Both the position numbers and the translations under genes were made by a program. From positions 1 through 64,000 of the forward strand of contig JAGNKU010000004.1 in the NCBI GenBank assembly GCA_017999985.1: a stretch of DNA of 64,000 nt, read 5' to 3'. Of the stretch, positions 19,201-27,670 are shown piece after piece (position 1 is the stretch's first letter; each line of letters opens with the position of its first letter). This DNA comes from Phycisphaerae bacterium (GTDB lineage: Bacteria; Planctomycetota; Phycisphaerae; UBA1845; Fen-1342). The notes beneath the pieces are model-generated. The model had not been told where the DNA came from, searched no databases, and saw only the letters and a list, made by a program, of their open reading frames with translations.

Positions 19201-19839
19201 CGCTGGCCACGCACTGCGCGGCGGGATTGGCCGCATCGCAAATGCGGCCTTGCCCTCGATGTCCTCGATCCGCTGTGGCGTACTGCCGGCGGCTTCGGCG
19301 CTGGGCACGGGAAACGCGAGCACGACGATATCACGATAGAAGTCCGCCAGCGCCTGGGGTTGCGGCAGCACCTCATCCAAATGGCGCGGCCCCTCGACCG
19401 GCATTTCCGACCAGACTACCTTCTGCATCGACTGCTCCGGCGTGATCCATGGTCCGCCACTGCCGCACCAGCCGGCGTCGTCGTTCATGTTGACCTCGAG
19501 GCCAAGGCGGGCGGCCTCCGCACAGACGTGCTTGAACAGCTCGCGCCAGGGCGGCGTCGCAAAACCCGCCGGCCCCTCCGGCGCGCCTTGATCCACCTCC
19601 ATGATCAGGACGCCACCGATGCCCACGCGTGCCATCGCCTCCAGATCAGCCGTGATGCCCTCCCGCGTGATATTGCCGTTGAGCCAGAACCAGTAGACCC
19701 ACGGCCGCGCGGCGGGCGGTGGATGCTGAAAGCCCTGCGCGAGTTGCACCGGGTCCGGCGCCGCGAGGGTGGCGTGCCCCAGCGCGAGACATACGGCCGC
19801 AGTGCAGGCGATCCCCAGATCTCGTCGCATTAACGCCAT
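16246..19839 (-). CDS. Secreted GH106-type alpha-L-rhamnosidase
   Basis: 1,197 residues from ATG 19839 with GAGGG about ten bases upstream; a much longer open frame to 20313 runs into IS debris and is not credible. Signal peptide to about residue 27 (ending TLAA). The mature start RPWVYWFWLNGNITREGI and VGIGGVLIMEVDQG are the hallmark of glycoside hydrolase family 106, which removes terminal L-rhamnose from plant or algal polysaccharides such as rhamnogalacturonan or ulvan. Unusual insertion: two tandem 80-residue repeats (YGVPGD-RTRDVTA-VQQL) near residues 860-1020, resembling DUF3395. The C-terminal galactose-binding-like sandwich ends with TNLWPNRMIGDEQLPED. It stands alone, flanked by IS fragments on both sides. 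Confidence 0.88.
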   Translation of the reverse strand: MALMRRDLGIACTAAVCLALGHATLAAPDPVQLAQGFQHPPPAARPWVYWFWLNGNITREGITADLEAMARVGIGGVLIMEVDQGAPEGPAGFATPPWRELFKHVCAEAARLGLEVNMNDDAGWCGSGGPWITPEQSMQKVVWSEMPVEGPRHLDEVLPQPQALADFYRDIVVLAFPVPSAEAAGSTPQRIEDIEGKAAFAMRPIPPRSAWPASPLEAVIARERIIDLTSQCGPDGKLSWAAPEGKWLIMRFGHTTTGAVNLPAPPVGRGLECDKLCREGIEAHFAGLMAKLVADVGPLTGKSLVATHIDSWEVGSQNWTARMRAEFQRLRGYDLLPFLPVLSGRVVESLEVSERFLWDLRQTISDLLVENYAGHMRTLAHQHGLRLSIEAYGEPADDMAYAGRADEPMCEFWSYAPYGAADTCTVMASAAHVYGKPILGAEAFTADSNEKWREHPGSIKAMGDWAFCEGVNRFVFHRYALQPWADRRPGMSMGPWGLHYERTQTWWEQSRSWHEYLSRCQYLLQQGQFVADICYLAPEGSPQHFVPPTAMVPDNPPRRRGYNFDACPPEVLLSRSRVEDKCLVLSESMRYRLLVLPPVDTMTPTLLRRVKELAEAGLTVLGNRPLKSPSLTDYPRCDAEVAELARELWGECDGKTQVTHAVGAGKVVCGQSAEAVLADMGVPPDFEAQVAGGAVEPRFIHRTLDDVELYFVANGDARPTAAMCTFRVQGRRPELWQPETGLIEPAPIYEEVGGRTRMPLWLGPAESVFVVFRADTASTDHAVALTRDGQPIPPPAAPLAKLTVQKATYGVPGDTARTRDVTAAVQQLVERGTRAFQVASLARDGDPAYGIVKTLHIEYTIDGRPRVATGTDPQTIRLQTALHEIAVRSASYGVPGDKERTRDVTAKVQQLANEGVYEFRVSRMAEGDDPAYMVVKTLRVEYTLDGVAQAASATDPETIRLIVPPPTPALLSVSAEGRLTLTASQPGRYEVRWASGRTQVVEVPSITPPLEVTGAWDLSFAAGWGAPDRLTLPEMKSWTLHDDPGVRYYSGTVIYRGSFDVPPEMLSPGRKLYLDLGRVAVVAEVRLNGRDVGTLWKTPYRADVTPSVQAGANVLEIRVTNLWPNRMIGDEQLPEDSERNPDGTLKRWPDWLQGDKPSPTGRYTFTSWRLWRQDSPLLESGLLGPVRIETAAILEIE

Positions 19840-20042
19840 GGCTTGACCCTCGCGCGTGCCCGGGCGGCGGCCCCTGCAAAGCGGGATTGCCGGGAAGATG
19901 CCGACCGCGCACTTGGAACCCGGGCGTCGACGCAGTATAGCTGTTGTGGCGCACGTGCGCAAGCGTGATTCGGCGAGGCTATCTTGGCACCGGATGTTTC
20001 GGCGTCGCGAGGTGATCGGCATGCGTGATCGACGGAACGAAG

Positions 20043-20460
20043 TCCGTCCATCCCAATCACCAGCAAGTTGGGGGCATTCGGCGGCCCGGCCGGACGCTGC
20101 CCCTGTTCGTAGGCCTGCACGTCGGCGTCCCGCGCCCTGCGGACAACTTCGCTCAACGCCTCCGCCCAGCGTTGGACCTGCTTGCCGTCCAGGTGCGTGT
20201 CCCAGTCCTCGTTCAACGCCAACGCGGCCTGATCGAAGGAGTGCAGCGCGCCTTCGCGCGCCAGCCGCCGCGCCGCCCGCGGCGTCAGCGGAACTTCTCC
20301 GATCAACCCCCAATCACGCACCTGAGGGGAAAAAAGAACCGCCGCAAGCCCGACAACGCGCGTGCTGCTTACGCACCACCACCCGCCCGTGCCGTGACTG
20401 CACCTCCGGCTGTGTCTCTTCTTTCTCCAAGTACACCTGTCGATACTGAAAATGTCATCC
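20043..20460 (-). pseudogene. ISKra4-like transposase N-terminal remnant, frameshifted
   Basis: The minus strand first reads QVYLEKEETQPEVQSRHGRV and RKQHARCRACGGSFFPSG, a zinc-ribbon of ISKra4-type transposases, and meets a stop near 20325. In the next frame it continues RDWGLIGEVPLTPRAARRLA through HLDGKQVQRWAEAL to NLLVIGMDG, where the catalytic Asp region begins and the similarity ends abruptly at 20043. So the gene is both frameshifted and truncated. Confidence 0.6.
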
Positions 20461-20652
20461 GCCCCTTGTGGAGCAACGGACGCTCGGGTCGGCGCCGCGG
20501 CGCAGCCCGAGCGCGCCGCCCGGTCAGCGTCTCGAGGGCCGCGAAGCGGCTGTCTCTGCGGCAGAGGCGCGCAATGTCCGCGTGTCCTGACTTCAGGACC
20601 GACGAGCGCAGGCTGTGTCAGGCCGCTCGCGTGTACCGATGATGCTGCCCCC

Positions 20653-21235
20653 CTACCTGCGGAATCGCGATGACGCGCCCACGGCTGGGCAGCTCGACGT
20701 TACGCGGTTGGGCGCATTCCGTTCGAGCGACAAGTGGCTTCGCGCTTGGTGATAGTACGCGAAGTAGTCGGTGAGTATCCGCAATAGGTGAGCCTCATTG
20801 AAGACGATCACGTGATCCAAGCACTCGCGCCGGATCGAACCAATCAGTCGCTCGACATACGGGGATTGCCACGGCGAGCGGTACGCGATCACGACCTCGT
20901 CGATGCCCAGGTGCTTGACGCGCTCGCGGAAGTCTTGGCCGTAGATGCCGTCATGATCCCGGATCAGGAAGCGCGGCGCCTCGTCAAAGGGGAAGGCCTC
21001 GACGACCTGCTGCGCGGTCCAGCGCGCGGTCGGACACGGGATGACGTTGAAGTGCACGATCCGGCGCCGGTCATGCCGCAGCACCAGGAAGCAATACAAC
21101 AAGCGCAAGCTCATGGTTGCGACCACGAAGAATTCGATCGCAACGATGTCCGGCACGTGGTTTTCCAGAAACGCCCGCCAGGTCCGGGAGAACGGCTTGC
21201 GGTGGCCGGCGGTGCGATTCCTCACGTTCGAATCG
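20653..21235 (-). pseudogene. DDE transposase C-terminal fragment, copy 1
   Basis: Integrase core from about KPFSRTWRAFLENHVPDI onward, with LLYCFLVLRHDRRRIVHFN, second Asp in LIRDHDGIYGQ, and Glu in ERLIGSIRREC. The first catalytic Asp is Glu (VAIEFFVV). The N-terminal helix-turn-helix half is missing: upstream of KPFSRTW the frame runs into the 5' region of a glycosidase gene copied from 53217. Closely related to 52442-53050, which has the Asp intact. Confidence 0.75.
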
Positions 21236-21506
21236 GCCACGTCGTGTTCGAGCAGAGTCGACTCGAACTGCGTCCGCGGCGCGCCCCCACGCGGCGCACA
21301 ACCTGAATTGGCCGCTCCTTCCAGTTCGCGTCGCCCACGCGGTAGAATCGCCTTTGCCTGTCGTGCTCGATATCGCAGCGGAGGACGATCCGTGAACACT
21401 GCGCGCTGCTTGCTCGTTGTATTGCCATTGTTGCCGCCGACAATGGCAGCCGGGATCGAACCGTCATCACCCGCCATAGCGGCCAGCGAGTTTCTTGACG
21501 CTGCCC
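21175..21506. repeat. 332-bp block identical by eye to 53000-53331
   Basis: Contains the 5' end of the transposase fragment, the intergenic region, and the GTG start plus about 38 codons of the glycosidase gene. The flanking transposase parts have diverged by roughly a tenth, so the block looks recently copied or converted. Confidence 0.85.
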
Positions 21507-21521
21507 GCTTCGGCTGGCCAC
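21392..21521 (+). pseudogene. Beheaded copy of the 5' end of the 53217 glycosidase gene
   Basis: GTG 21392 with GGAGG upstream, signal peptide NTARCLLVVLPLLPP and the first 43 codons match 53217 onward, with two changes near the end (21507 and 21515). It is cut four bases before the left end of the IS1182-like element. The rest of the gene is not on the far side of that element, so this is not a simple insertion. Confidence 0.8.
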
Positions 21522-21524
21522 TAT

Positions 21525-23076
21525 CAGTCCGTTGTAGAAGTCCTTTTTCTTCGCCGGCCTATGCCGCGCGCACGCGTTCGGCCGTCGGCGCGGGTGGAGC
21601 GCCGAACAGCGCCGCGAGTCGGTTCCATAGTCCGTCTGGCCGCCTCAGGGCACGCAGCCAGCCGGCGCAGGCCTCCGCGGCCGCCCGGGCCGCGTCCACC
21701 CAGCCACGCGGCGTCCCAAACCCGGTCACTTTCCGCATGATCAGCCCCAGATTGAACGCGGCCGTGTGGATCAGATAGCGTTTTGCGATCTTCACCCGCC
21801 CCTTGAGCCAGACCCGCCGCATGCCACCATCATCCAGCGCGTGTTCGAACGTCCGTTCCACATATTCGCCACGCCGGCGATGCAGGCGTTTGGAACGCGC
21901 CCGCTTTCGCCGCCGGCGGTTGCGGTACACCGCCTGCTGCCCGCGACGCTTGTATTCCTGCTCATCCGGATCCTCTGCCGTCCAGCGCTGCCGCCCGCGG
22001 TCCGGCTCGGCGATGTAGCCGCGGATGTCCAGCTCTTCCAGGTTCACCAGGGTCTGCGCACTGTGGTAACCCTTGTCCTGCACCGTCGCCTGGAGGTGCA
22101 GCTCGTCCTGTGGATCCGCCACCCCGTGGGCCTGGCAGGTCGCCTGCACCTGGGCGTCTTCGCGGACGTCCTGCAGCGAGGTCGCCGCCTTTTCCAGCGT
22201 ACCCCACATCGCGGTCGTGGCCCCCTCGTTGGCCAGGTGAATTTCGGCCGCCACGATCGCCCCCGTGTCCAGGTCCACCGCGTGCTCGTTCTTGTAGGCG
22301 AAATGCGTGCGGCCATCCTTCATCTTGGTGATCTTCGCTTCGGGATCGTTCGGATTGAACCAGTCATCATTACTCGCGCTCTTGTCCTTCCGCTGGCGAT
22401 CGAACTTCGCCAGCTCCTCCGCCGTCGGCGTTTCAATCCCCGACGCCTTCGCCAACTCCGTCAGGAACTCGCGGTAGCTCTGCCCGCTGTCCCGCCGCAC
22501 GATCGACTTCAACGCCGCATCCGCCTCCAGCGTGCTGGCATCGATGCCCAACGTCTGCCCTTTCAGCAAACCCTGCTCCGTCAGCCGCTTGAGCACCCAG
22601 TCGAACACCGCCTGGTGCGTCTCCAGGTCGATCCGGTTCCGCGTCCGCGACAGGCTGGAATGGTCCGGCGCGCCTTCGTCCACCCGGTAGCCCAGGAAGG
22701 CCCGCAACGCCAGCGAGTCGGCACAGCGCCAGGCGATCTCCCGCTCGCTGTCGAGCTTCTCGAAATAGCCCAGCATCAGCATGTGGAAGTACACCCCCGG
22801 CGGAATCGACGGGCGCCCCAACTTCCGGGCGTAGAATGGCTGACAGGCCGCCGCACAGAACGGGTCGAACCCGGCCGCTGCCCGCAGAGCGTTGAGCTTC
22901 TGGTAGAACGGGTGGGCCGGCGCGGGGGCCAGCCGGTCGGTCGCGATCCAAAAGTCCGCCTGCCGCTGCGCGGGCCGCTGTCCCATCGCCATCACGCCAT
23001 CCTCCGTAACCTTTCGAACGGGCCGCATCCTAGCATTTCTAGTGCCCGCCGTCAAGGGGACTTTTGCAACGGACTG
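21525..23076 (-). mobile_element. IS1182-like insertion sequence
   Basis: Imperfect terminal inverted repeats: left CAGTCCGTTGTAGAAGTCC at 21525, right (reverse complement) CAGTCCGTTGCAAAAGTCC ending at 23076. One complete transposase gene lies inside. I see no target-site duplication (left flank CTAT, right flank CCTG), which fits a later rearrangement. Confidence 0.8.
21559..22992 (-). CDS. IS1182-family DDE transposase
   Basis: 477 residues, start chosen at ATG 22992, eight bases after GGAGG. N-terminal DUF772-like domain (PPGVYFHMLMLGYFEKLDSE, SEREIAWRCADSLALRAFLG), DHSSLSRTRNRI, then the RNase H-like core with GIDASTLEADAA holding the first Asp, YKNEHAVDLDTGAIVAAE holding the second, and a C-terminal YVERTFEHALDDGGMRRVWL holding the Glu. 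The C-terminal helix region resembles the usual transposase end (NLGLIMRKVTGFGTPRGW). The gene is intact and probably active. Basic region RNRRRRKRARSKRLHRRR likely contacts DNA. Confidence 0.88.
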   Translation of the reverse strand: MAMGQRPAQRQADFWIATDRLAPAPAHPFYQKLNALRAAAGFDPFCAAACQPFYARKLGRPSIPPGVYFHMLMLGYFEKLDSEREIAWRCADSLALRAFLGYRVDEGAPDHSSLSRTRNRIDLETHQAVFDWVLKRLTEQGLLKGQTLGIDASTLEADAALKSIVRRDSGQSYREFLTELAKASGIETPTAEELAKFDRQRKDKSASNDDWFNPNDPEAKITKMKDGRTHFAYKNEHAVDLDTGAIVAAEIHLANEGATTAMWGTLEKAATSLQDVREDAQVQATCQAHGVADPQDELHLQATVQDKGYHSAQTLVNLEELDIRGYIAEPDRGRQRWTAEDPDEQEYKRRGQQAVYRNRRRRKRARSKRLHRRRGEYVERTFEHALDDGGMRRVWLKGRVKIAKRYLIHTAAFNLGLIMRKVTGFGTPRGWVDAARAAAEACAGWLRALRRPDGLWNRLAALFGAPPAPTAERVRAA

Positions 23077-23123
23077 CCTGGCAGACCCTGCAGGGGCGCG
23101 GCGAGACGCACGCACCTCTCGAT

Positions 23124-25817
23124 TCATTGGGGAGATTGAGCGGCATCGAGCAGCGCGGTGACCCGCGCCGCTGTCTGCTGCACTTCGAATTCGCGCTGGC
23201 CACTTCGTTTTGCCAGGACGCCAAGGGCGGTGCGCAGCCGCGTGGCGGCTTCGTCGCGCTGCCCGGACAGCGCCAGGCATTCGGCGAGTTGAAGCTCGGA
23301 CAGCGTCGAGGGAACGGACTCGGGGGCCAACTTCTGGCACTGAATCTCCAAGCTGTGGCGCAACAGCTCTTCAGCGGCAGGATACTCTCTTTTGTCCGTG
23401 AGCACGCTACCCAGCGCGGCGAGCGCGTCGGCGATGTCGGGATGCGCATCGGGGAGTCGGGCCTGCAAGATGGCGAGTGCTTGGCGCGCATGGGTCTCCG
23501 CCTCGGTCGTCTCCCCCTGAGCGCGATCGATCCTGGCAAGCAGCACAAGCGCCGTACCCACTTCAGGATGATCTGCACCCAGTCCGCTGCGAAACAAGGC
23601 CAGCCCCTCGGTAGCCAAGGGCGCGGCGCCAAGCACATTCCCTTTCTTGAACAGGATACCGGCCAAGTTCAGCAGGCTCGAAGCGATATCCGGATGCTGT
23701 GGGTGAAGCAGTTTTCGGCGAATTTCCAGAGCAGCGCGATGCAAGCGTTCTGCCCCATCCAGATCGCCGCGCGCCGTCATTAGCAGTGCCAAGTTGCTCA
23801 TGATGGTGGCCACGAACGGATGTTCGGCGCCTTGGGTGCCCTGCCAGGCACCCAGGCCCTGTTCATAAAGCGGCTCCGCTGCGGCGTAGTCGCCACGGGC
23901 ATACAGCACGGTGGCCAGGCTGTTCAGCGTCCTGGCGACGTCCGGATGCTGTTCACCGAGGAGGCTCTTGCGCATTTCCAGCGTGCGCCGTAGGAGGGTC
24001 TCTGCCCGCTCGTACTCCCCTTGGTTGAGCAGGCAGACGGCGAGGCTGTTGAGTGCATCGGCGATGCTCGTGTGCTGCTCGCCCCAGCGCGTCGTACGCA
24101 GCGCGAGCACCTGCTCGTACAGCTGCGCCGCCTGCGCGAAATCGCCCCGCGCGTTGCAGACCCGCGCCAGGCTGGCCAGGGCGTCGGCCCGTGCTACCGC
24201 GGCGCTGGCGCCAGTGGGGTAGCGTGCCAGGGCCTGGCGCAGCGTGCGCTCGGCCTCGGGGTATCGGCCGTTCTCAATCAACACGTCGCCCAAGTCCTTC
24301 AGGACGCCGGCCAAGGCGGCCGCGCCGGCCGCGTGTTCCTGGCGCAGCGCGACACTTTGGCGAAGTTGTCGCTCGGCGGCGTCGTACAGCCCAAGGCGAC
24401 GGTAGGCCTGCCCCAGAGTCTGCTGCACATCGGCAAGGATCTCGGGCTGACCGCGCAATTCGTCGGTGGCGCGAGCGGCAGCGCGGTCCAGCAGCTCGCG
24501 GACCGGCACCGTGTGACCCGATCGCTCGGGGTCAATCGAAGTCAGCGTCTGCTGCAGAAACTGGCTGGCTTGCTGAGCGGCTCGCGCTTCGGACGCGGCG
24601 CGCCCGTACAGCCACGCCATGCCCACGCTGGCGACTACCAACACGAGAAGCAGCGCGCCGAGCAGCGCCGCGGGCGCCTTGTGGCGCGCGACAAGCCTAC
24701 CGAGTAAGTAAAGCTGACCGGGTGGACGGGCCCGAATGGGGAGTTTTGCGAGGTAGCGCTCTAGATCTTCGCGCATGGCAGCCGCGCTGGCGTAGCGGCG
24801 CTGTGGTTCCCTTTCCAAGGCTTTTCGCGTGATGGTATCCAGGTCGCCGCGCAGCCGCCGGTCCACGATGCCGGGCGGCACCGGTTCATGCTCGCAGATC
24901 AGGCGCAGCGCTTCGCGCAGCGAACAGTCCGCGATCTCGACGGGCCGGTGACCGGTGAGGAGCTGGTAGAGGATCACGCCGAGTGCGTACACGTCGGAGC
25001 GCGCATCCACGGAGCCCGAGGTGCCGGCCAGCTGCTCCGGGCTCATGTAGGCGAGCGTGCCAAGGAGCTGACCGTCCTGCGTCATTTCGCCCACCGCGGG
25101 GAGCCCGTCGCGGGTTTCCCGCGCAATGCCGAAATCCAAGACCTTGGGCTGCCCAGCCGCATCCACAAGGACGTTCCCCGGCTTCAGGTCGCGGTGAATG
25201 ATGCCGCGTTCATGCGCGTGTTGGACCGCGTCGCAGACGCGGGCGACCAGCCGAACCCGCTCGGCGAGGCTACATTGCTGGCCCGTGACGTATTCCGTGA
25301 TGGGAATGCCCTCGACGTACTCCATCACGAAGTAGGGCAGTTGCGCGCGGCCGATCTGGGCCGTGCCGGCTTCGTAGATGTGGGCGACCCCCGGATGGTG
25401 CAGGCGACCCAGCAGCTCGACTTCGTGCGCAAAACGCTGTCGCGCCGCGGCCGCCGGCAGGCCCAGCCGGATGAGTTTGAGGGCCACACGCCGATGCGGC
25501 TGGTCCTGTTCGGCCTCGAAGACGATCGCCATCCCCCCCTCCCCGAGTTTTTTGATGATCCGGTAGTGACCGATACTCTGGGGTAGCTGGCTCTCGATCT
25601 CCTCTGGCGCGGCGGCCAGTCCCAACCACGCCTGAAGGCGCGCCGGGTCGCTCAGCGACGAAGGCTGGGCATCAGCCGCCAGCATCTCCGCGACGCTGTT
25701 GCGCATTTGAGGGTCGCGTGCGCTGAGTCGAAGCAGGTATTGGGCCTGACGCTCGGGCGGGAGTTGGCAGGCCCGCAAAAAGGCGTGTTTGACTCGCTGG
25801 TAGCGCTCAGGCGTCAT
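23124..25817 (-). CDS. Membrane Ser/Thr protein kinase with TPR repeats (pair 1)
   Basis: 897 residues; ATG 25817 overlaps the 3' end of the sigma factor gene by 11 bases. PknB-type kinase: glycine loop GEGGMAIV near residue 92, Lys in VALKLI, HRDLKPGNV, DFGIAR, SPEQLAG and [16 protein letters not shown] membrane helix near 390-410 (ALLGALLLVLVVASVGMAWL) is followed by about 450 residues of tetratricopeptide repeats, many ending PEAERTLRQAL or EYERAETLLRR. In the usual topology the kinase is cytoplasmic and the TPR array is outside or periplasmic. A short N-terminal region before the kinase (TPERYQRVKHAFL) is shared with pair 2. Inferred to act on, or upstream of, the co-encoded sigma factor. 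Confidence 0.9.
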   Translation of the reverse strand: MTPERYQRVKHAFLRACQLPPERQAQYLLRLSARDPQMRNSVAEMLAADAQPSSLSDPARLQAWLGLAAAPEEIESQLPQSIGHYRIIKKLGEGGMAIVFEAEQDQPHRRVALKLIRLGLPAAAARQRFAHEVELLGRLHHPGVAHIYEAGTAQIGRAQLPYFVMEYVEGIPITEYVTGQQCSLAERVRLVARVCDAVQHAHERGIIHRDLKPGNVLVDAAGQPKVLDFGIARETRDGLPAVGEMTQDGQLLGTLAYMSPEQLAGTSGSVDARSDVYALGVILYQLLTGHRPVEIADCSLREALRLICEHEPVPPGIVDRRLRGDLDTITRKALEREPQRRYASAAAMREDLERYLAKLPIRARPPGQLYLLGRLVARHKAPAALLGALLLVLVVASVGMAWLYGRAASEARAAQQASQFLQQTLTSIDPERSGHTVPVRELLDRAAARATDELRGQPEILADVQQTLGQAYRRLGLYDAAERQLRQSVALRQEHAAGAAALAGVLKDLGDVLIENGRYPEAERTLRQALARYPTGASAAVARADALASLARVCNARGDFAQAAQLYEQVLALRTTRWGEQHTSIADALNSLAVCLLNQGEYERAETLLRRTLEMRKSLLGEQHPDVARTLNSLATVLYARGDYAAAEPLYEQGLGAWQGTQGAEHPFVATIMSNLALLMTARGDLDGAERLHRAALEIRRKLLHPQHPDIASSLLNLAGILFKKGNVLGAAPLATEGLALFRSGLGADHPEVGTALVLLARIDRAQGETTEAETHARQALAILQARLPDAHPDIADALAALGSVLTDKREYPAAEELLRHSLEIQCQKLAPESVPSTLSELQLAECLALSGQRDEAATRLRTALGVLAKRSGQREFEVQQTAARVTALLDAAQSPQ

Positions 25818-26394
25818 CACTGCGGTCCTTGCGCAACTCGGCCCCCAGCCACGCGCGCGCCGTTCGCCATTCACGTTCGATGGTGGCCTTGGAGGACCCG
25901 ATGACCTTGGCGACCTCGTCGACCGTTAGCCCGGCAAAAAAGCGCAGTTCAACGATTTGGGTTTGCAGCGGGTCGAGCGCCGCGAGCCGCGTCAAGCACT
26001 CGTGCAGATCAAGCAGATCGATTTCCACAGCCTCGTCGGGTGAAATCAAGCCTTCGAGCGCGACTCGGCCGCAACGCCGGCCACGTTTCGCCGTGCGTCG
26101 GGCACGTACATGATCCACAACGATCTGCCGCATCGCCTTGGCGGCGACGGCAAAGAAATGTCCCCGCCCTTCCCACCCACCCGCAGGCGAGCCAGCCAGC
26201 CGCAAGAACGCCTCATGAACAATGGCGGTCGCGTTCAGCGAACGCTCACCGCCGCGCTCGCGCAGGTAACTCTGCGCCAGTGCGCGAAGCTCCTGGTAGA
26301 CTAGTGGCAAGAGCTCCCGGGCGGCCGCCTGGTCGCCGCGGCTGACCAGCTCGAGGCAGTGGGTCACGTCAGGATTGGGTCGCGGTGTTCCCAT
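25807..26394 (-). CDS. ECF-type RNA polymerase sigma factor (pair 1)
   Basis: 195 residues from ATG 26394; the longer frame to 26565 has no support. Sigma-2 region: LLPLVYQELRALAQSYLRER and NATAIVHEAFLRLAG; sigma-4 region: LDPLQTQIVELRFFAGLTVD with the helix-turn-helix TVDEVAKVIGSSKATIEREW. The sequence type is the planctomycete/acidobacterial ECF subgroup often linked to PknB-like kinases. It has no anti-sigma factor next to it; instead its stop overlaps the kinase start (25807-25817), so the pair is translationally coupled and the kinase may regulate it. Confidence 0.9.
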   Translation of the reverse strand: MGTPRPNPDVTHCLELVSRGDQAAARELLPLVYQELRALAQSYLRERGGERSLNATAIVHEAFLRLAGSPAGGWEGRGHFFAVAAKAMRQIVVDHVRARRTAKRGRRCGRVALEGLISPDEAVEIDLLDLHECLTRLAALDPLQTQIVELRFFAGLTVDEVAKVIGSSKATIEREWRTARAWLGAELRKDRSDDA

Positions 26395-26591
26395 CGTCCA
26401 TCTGCCACGTCGCACCCCGGGCAGCAACCATTTTACAGTGCTGGCCGCTCCGACAGGGCGCGGTTCGCGGCGGCCACTCGCCTCTTCGGAACCGCCGGGG
26501 CGACTTCCCGAGTCATTTTTGATGGGGTCTGGGCCTTGTTGACGTGATTGTCCTTGGAGCAGCAAGTCTACGCAGGCTTGGCGTATAAGTG

Positions 26592-26620
26592 TGTAACTAA
26601 TTGTTCGTAATTGAGTTACA
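26592..26620. promoter_or_regulatory. AT-rich inverted repeat before the PEP-CTERM gene
   Basis: TGTAACTAATT and AATTGAGTTACA around GTTCGT: near-perfect arms with one bulged G, 23 bases upstream of the ATG at 26644. A possible -10 TATAAG lies just before it at 26584-26589; I find no matching -35. It could be an operator or a 5' untranslated hairpin. The AT content is striking in this GC-rich window. Confidence 0.45.
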
Positions 26621-26643
26621 GCAGAGCGTCGAGGAGAGGAGTT

Positions 26644-27594
26644 ATGAACAAGCGGATTGTTGGAGCGGTCCTCGGTATCGTGGCCGTCGCGTTTTCCTCA
26701 AGCGTCAGCGGGTTTGCGGGCCCAATCGGAGCAGTCGGAGACTTGTACCTGACCTCGCCCAACAGTGGGCAGGTCCAGCAGTTCGACGGAACGACGTACG
26801 CCTACGTGGGCCCCTTCACCCAGGCCGGCACGCTGAACGCCCCGGTCGGCCTGCTGTTCCGGCCCGATGGGAATTTGCTGGTCGGTGGCGCGGACCCGGT
26901 GTCCGGCAATAACGTCGTCAAGGAATACGACAATCTCGGCAACTTCATCCGCACATTCGCACAGGTAAACGGTCGCGACCTCGCCAACGGACCTGGATCG
27001 GATGTCCTGGTTGCCGCCGCCAGTGACGGCGTGCTGCGCTTCGATGGCTTGACGGGCGCGCCGCTCGGGTCCTTCACGAGCGGCTACACCTTCACATCGG
27101 CCCAGGGAATCGGGTTTGCCGGGCCGAGCGGCAACCTGTTCGCTCTGGACCAGATCGGCACGAGTCCCGCCAGCCGCATCGTCGAGTTCGACGGCAGCAC
27201 CGGTGTGTACATCCGGACTATCGCGACCAACCTGGTTTTTCCCTTCGACCTGGGCGTCGGGCCGAACGGGAACGTGTTTGCCACGCAGCTTCAGGCGTTC
27301 GGCGCACCAGCGGATGTGACCGAATACGACCCTGTCAGCGGGGCCCTCGTCGGCAGTTACGATACGCCCAACAGCACGTTTGGAATTGGCTTGGATTTCA
27401 ATCCCGCGTCGGGCCGTCTGCTGGCGAGCATGCGCAACCCCGACGGCTTTGCCGAATTCGCCGTCGGTGGCGGGTATCTCAATACGTACCTGACGGCCGG
27501 ATTTCAGCCGAACAAGATCGCCTTCAAGGTTCCCGAGCCGGCTACGCTCGGTTTGCTGCTGGTCAGCCTGATTCTGGCCGGGCGGCGACACTAG
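26644..27594 (+). CDS. Secreted PEP-CTERM beta-propeller protein
   Basis: 316 residues. Start ATG 26644 follows a strong GAGGAGAGGAG site; an in-frame codon at 26611 is less likely. Signal peptide MNKRIVGAVLGIVAVAFSSS, then repeats of an NHL/SMP-30-like propeller (APVGLLFRPDGNLLVGG, GPSGNLFALD, GVGPNGNVFATQ, GLDFNPASGRLLAS). The C-terminus is VPEPATLGLLLVSLILAGRRH-like: PEP motif, hydrophobic helix, basic end, which is the sorting signal recognised by exosortase. No exosortase gene is in the window. Likely exported to the outer envelope; ligand unknown. Confidence 0.85.
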   Translation: MNKRIVGAVLGIVAVAFSSSVSGFAGPIGAVGDLYLTSPNSGQVQQFDGTTYAYVGPFTQAGTLNAPVGLLFRPDGNLLVGGADPVSGNNVVKEYDNLGNFIRTFAQVNGRDLANGPGSDVLVAAASDGVLRFDGLTGAPLGSFTSGYTFTSAQGIGFAGPSGNLFALDQIGTSPASRIVEFDGSTGVYIRTIATNLVFPFDLGVGPNGNVFATQLQAFGAPADVTEYDPVSGALVGSYDTPNSTFGIGLDFNPASGRLLASMRNPDGFAEFAVGGGYLNTYLTAGFQPNKIAFKVPEPATLGLLLVSLILAGRRH

Positions 27595-27670
27595 CGGATC
27601 GTCGCGTCCCAGCTGCCGCACGGGACAACGCCGCATCAGTATTCGGCAGAGCACGAATGGAGATCTCAGC

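Noticed and set aside
18262-19833. 523-codon plus-strand ORF
   Set aside because: Antisense to the GH106 gene; no recognisable domain.
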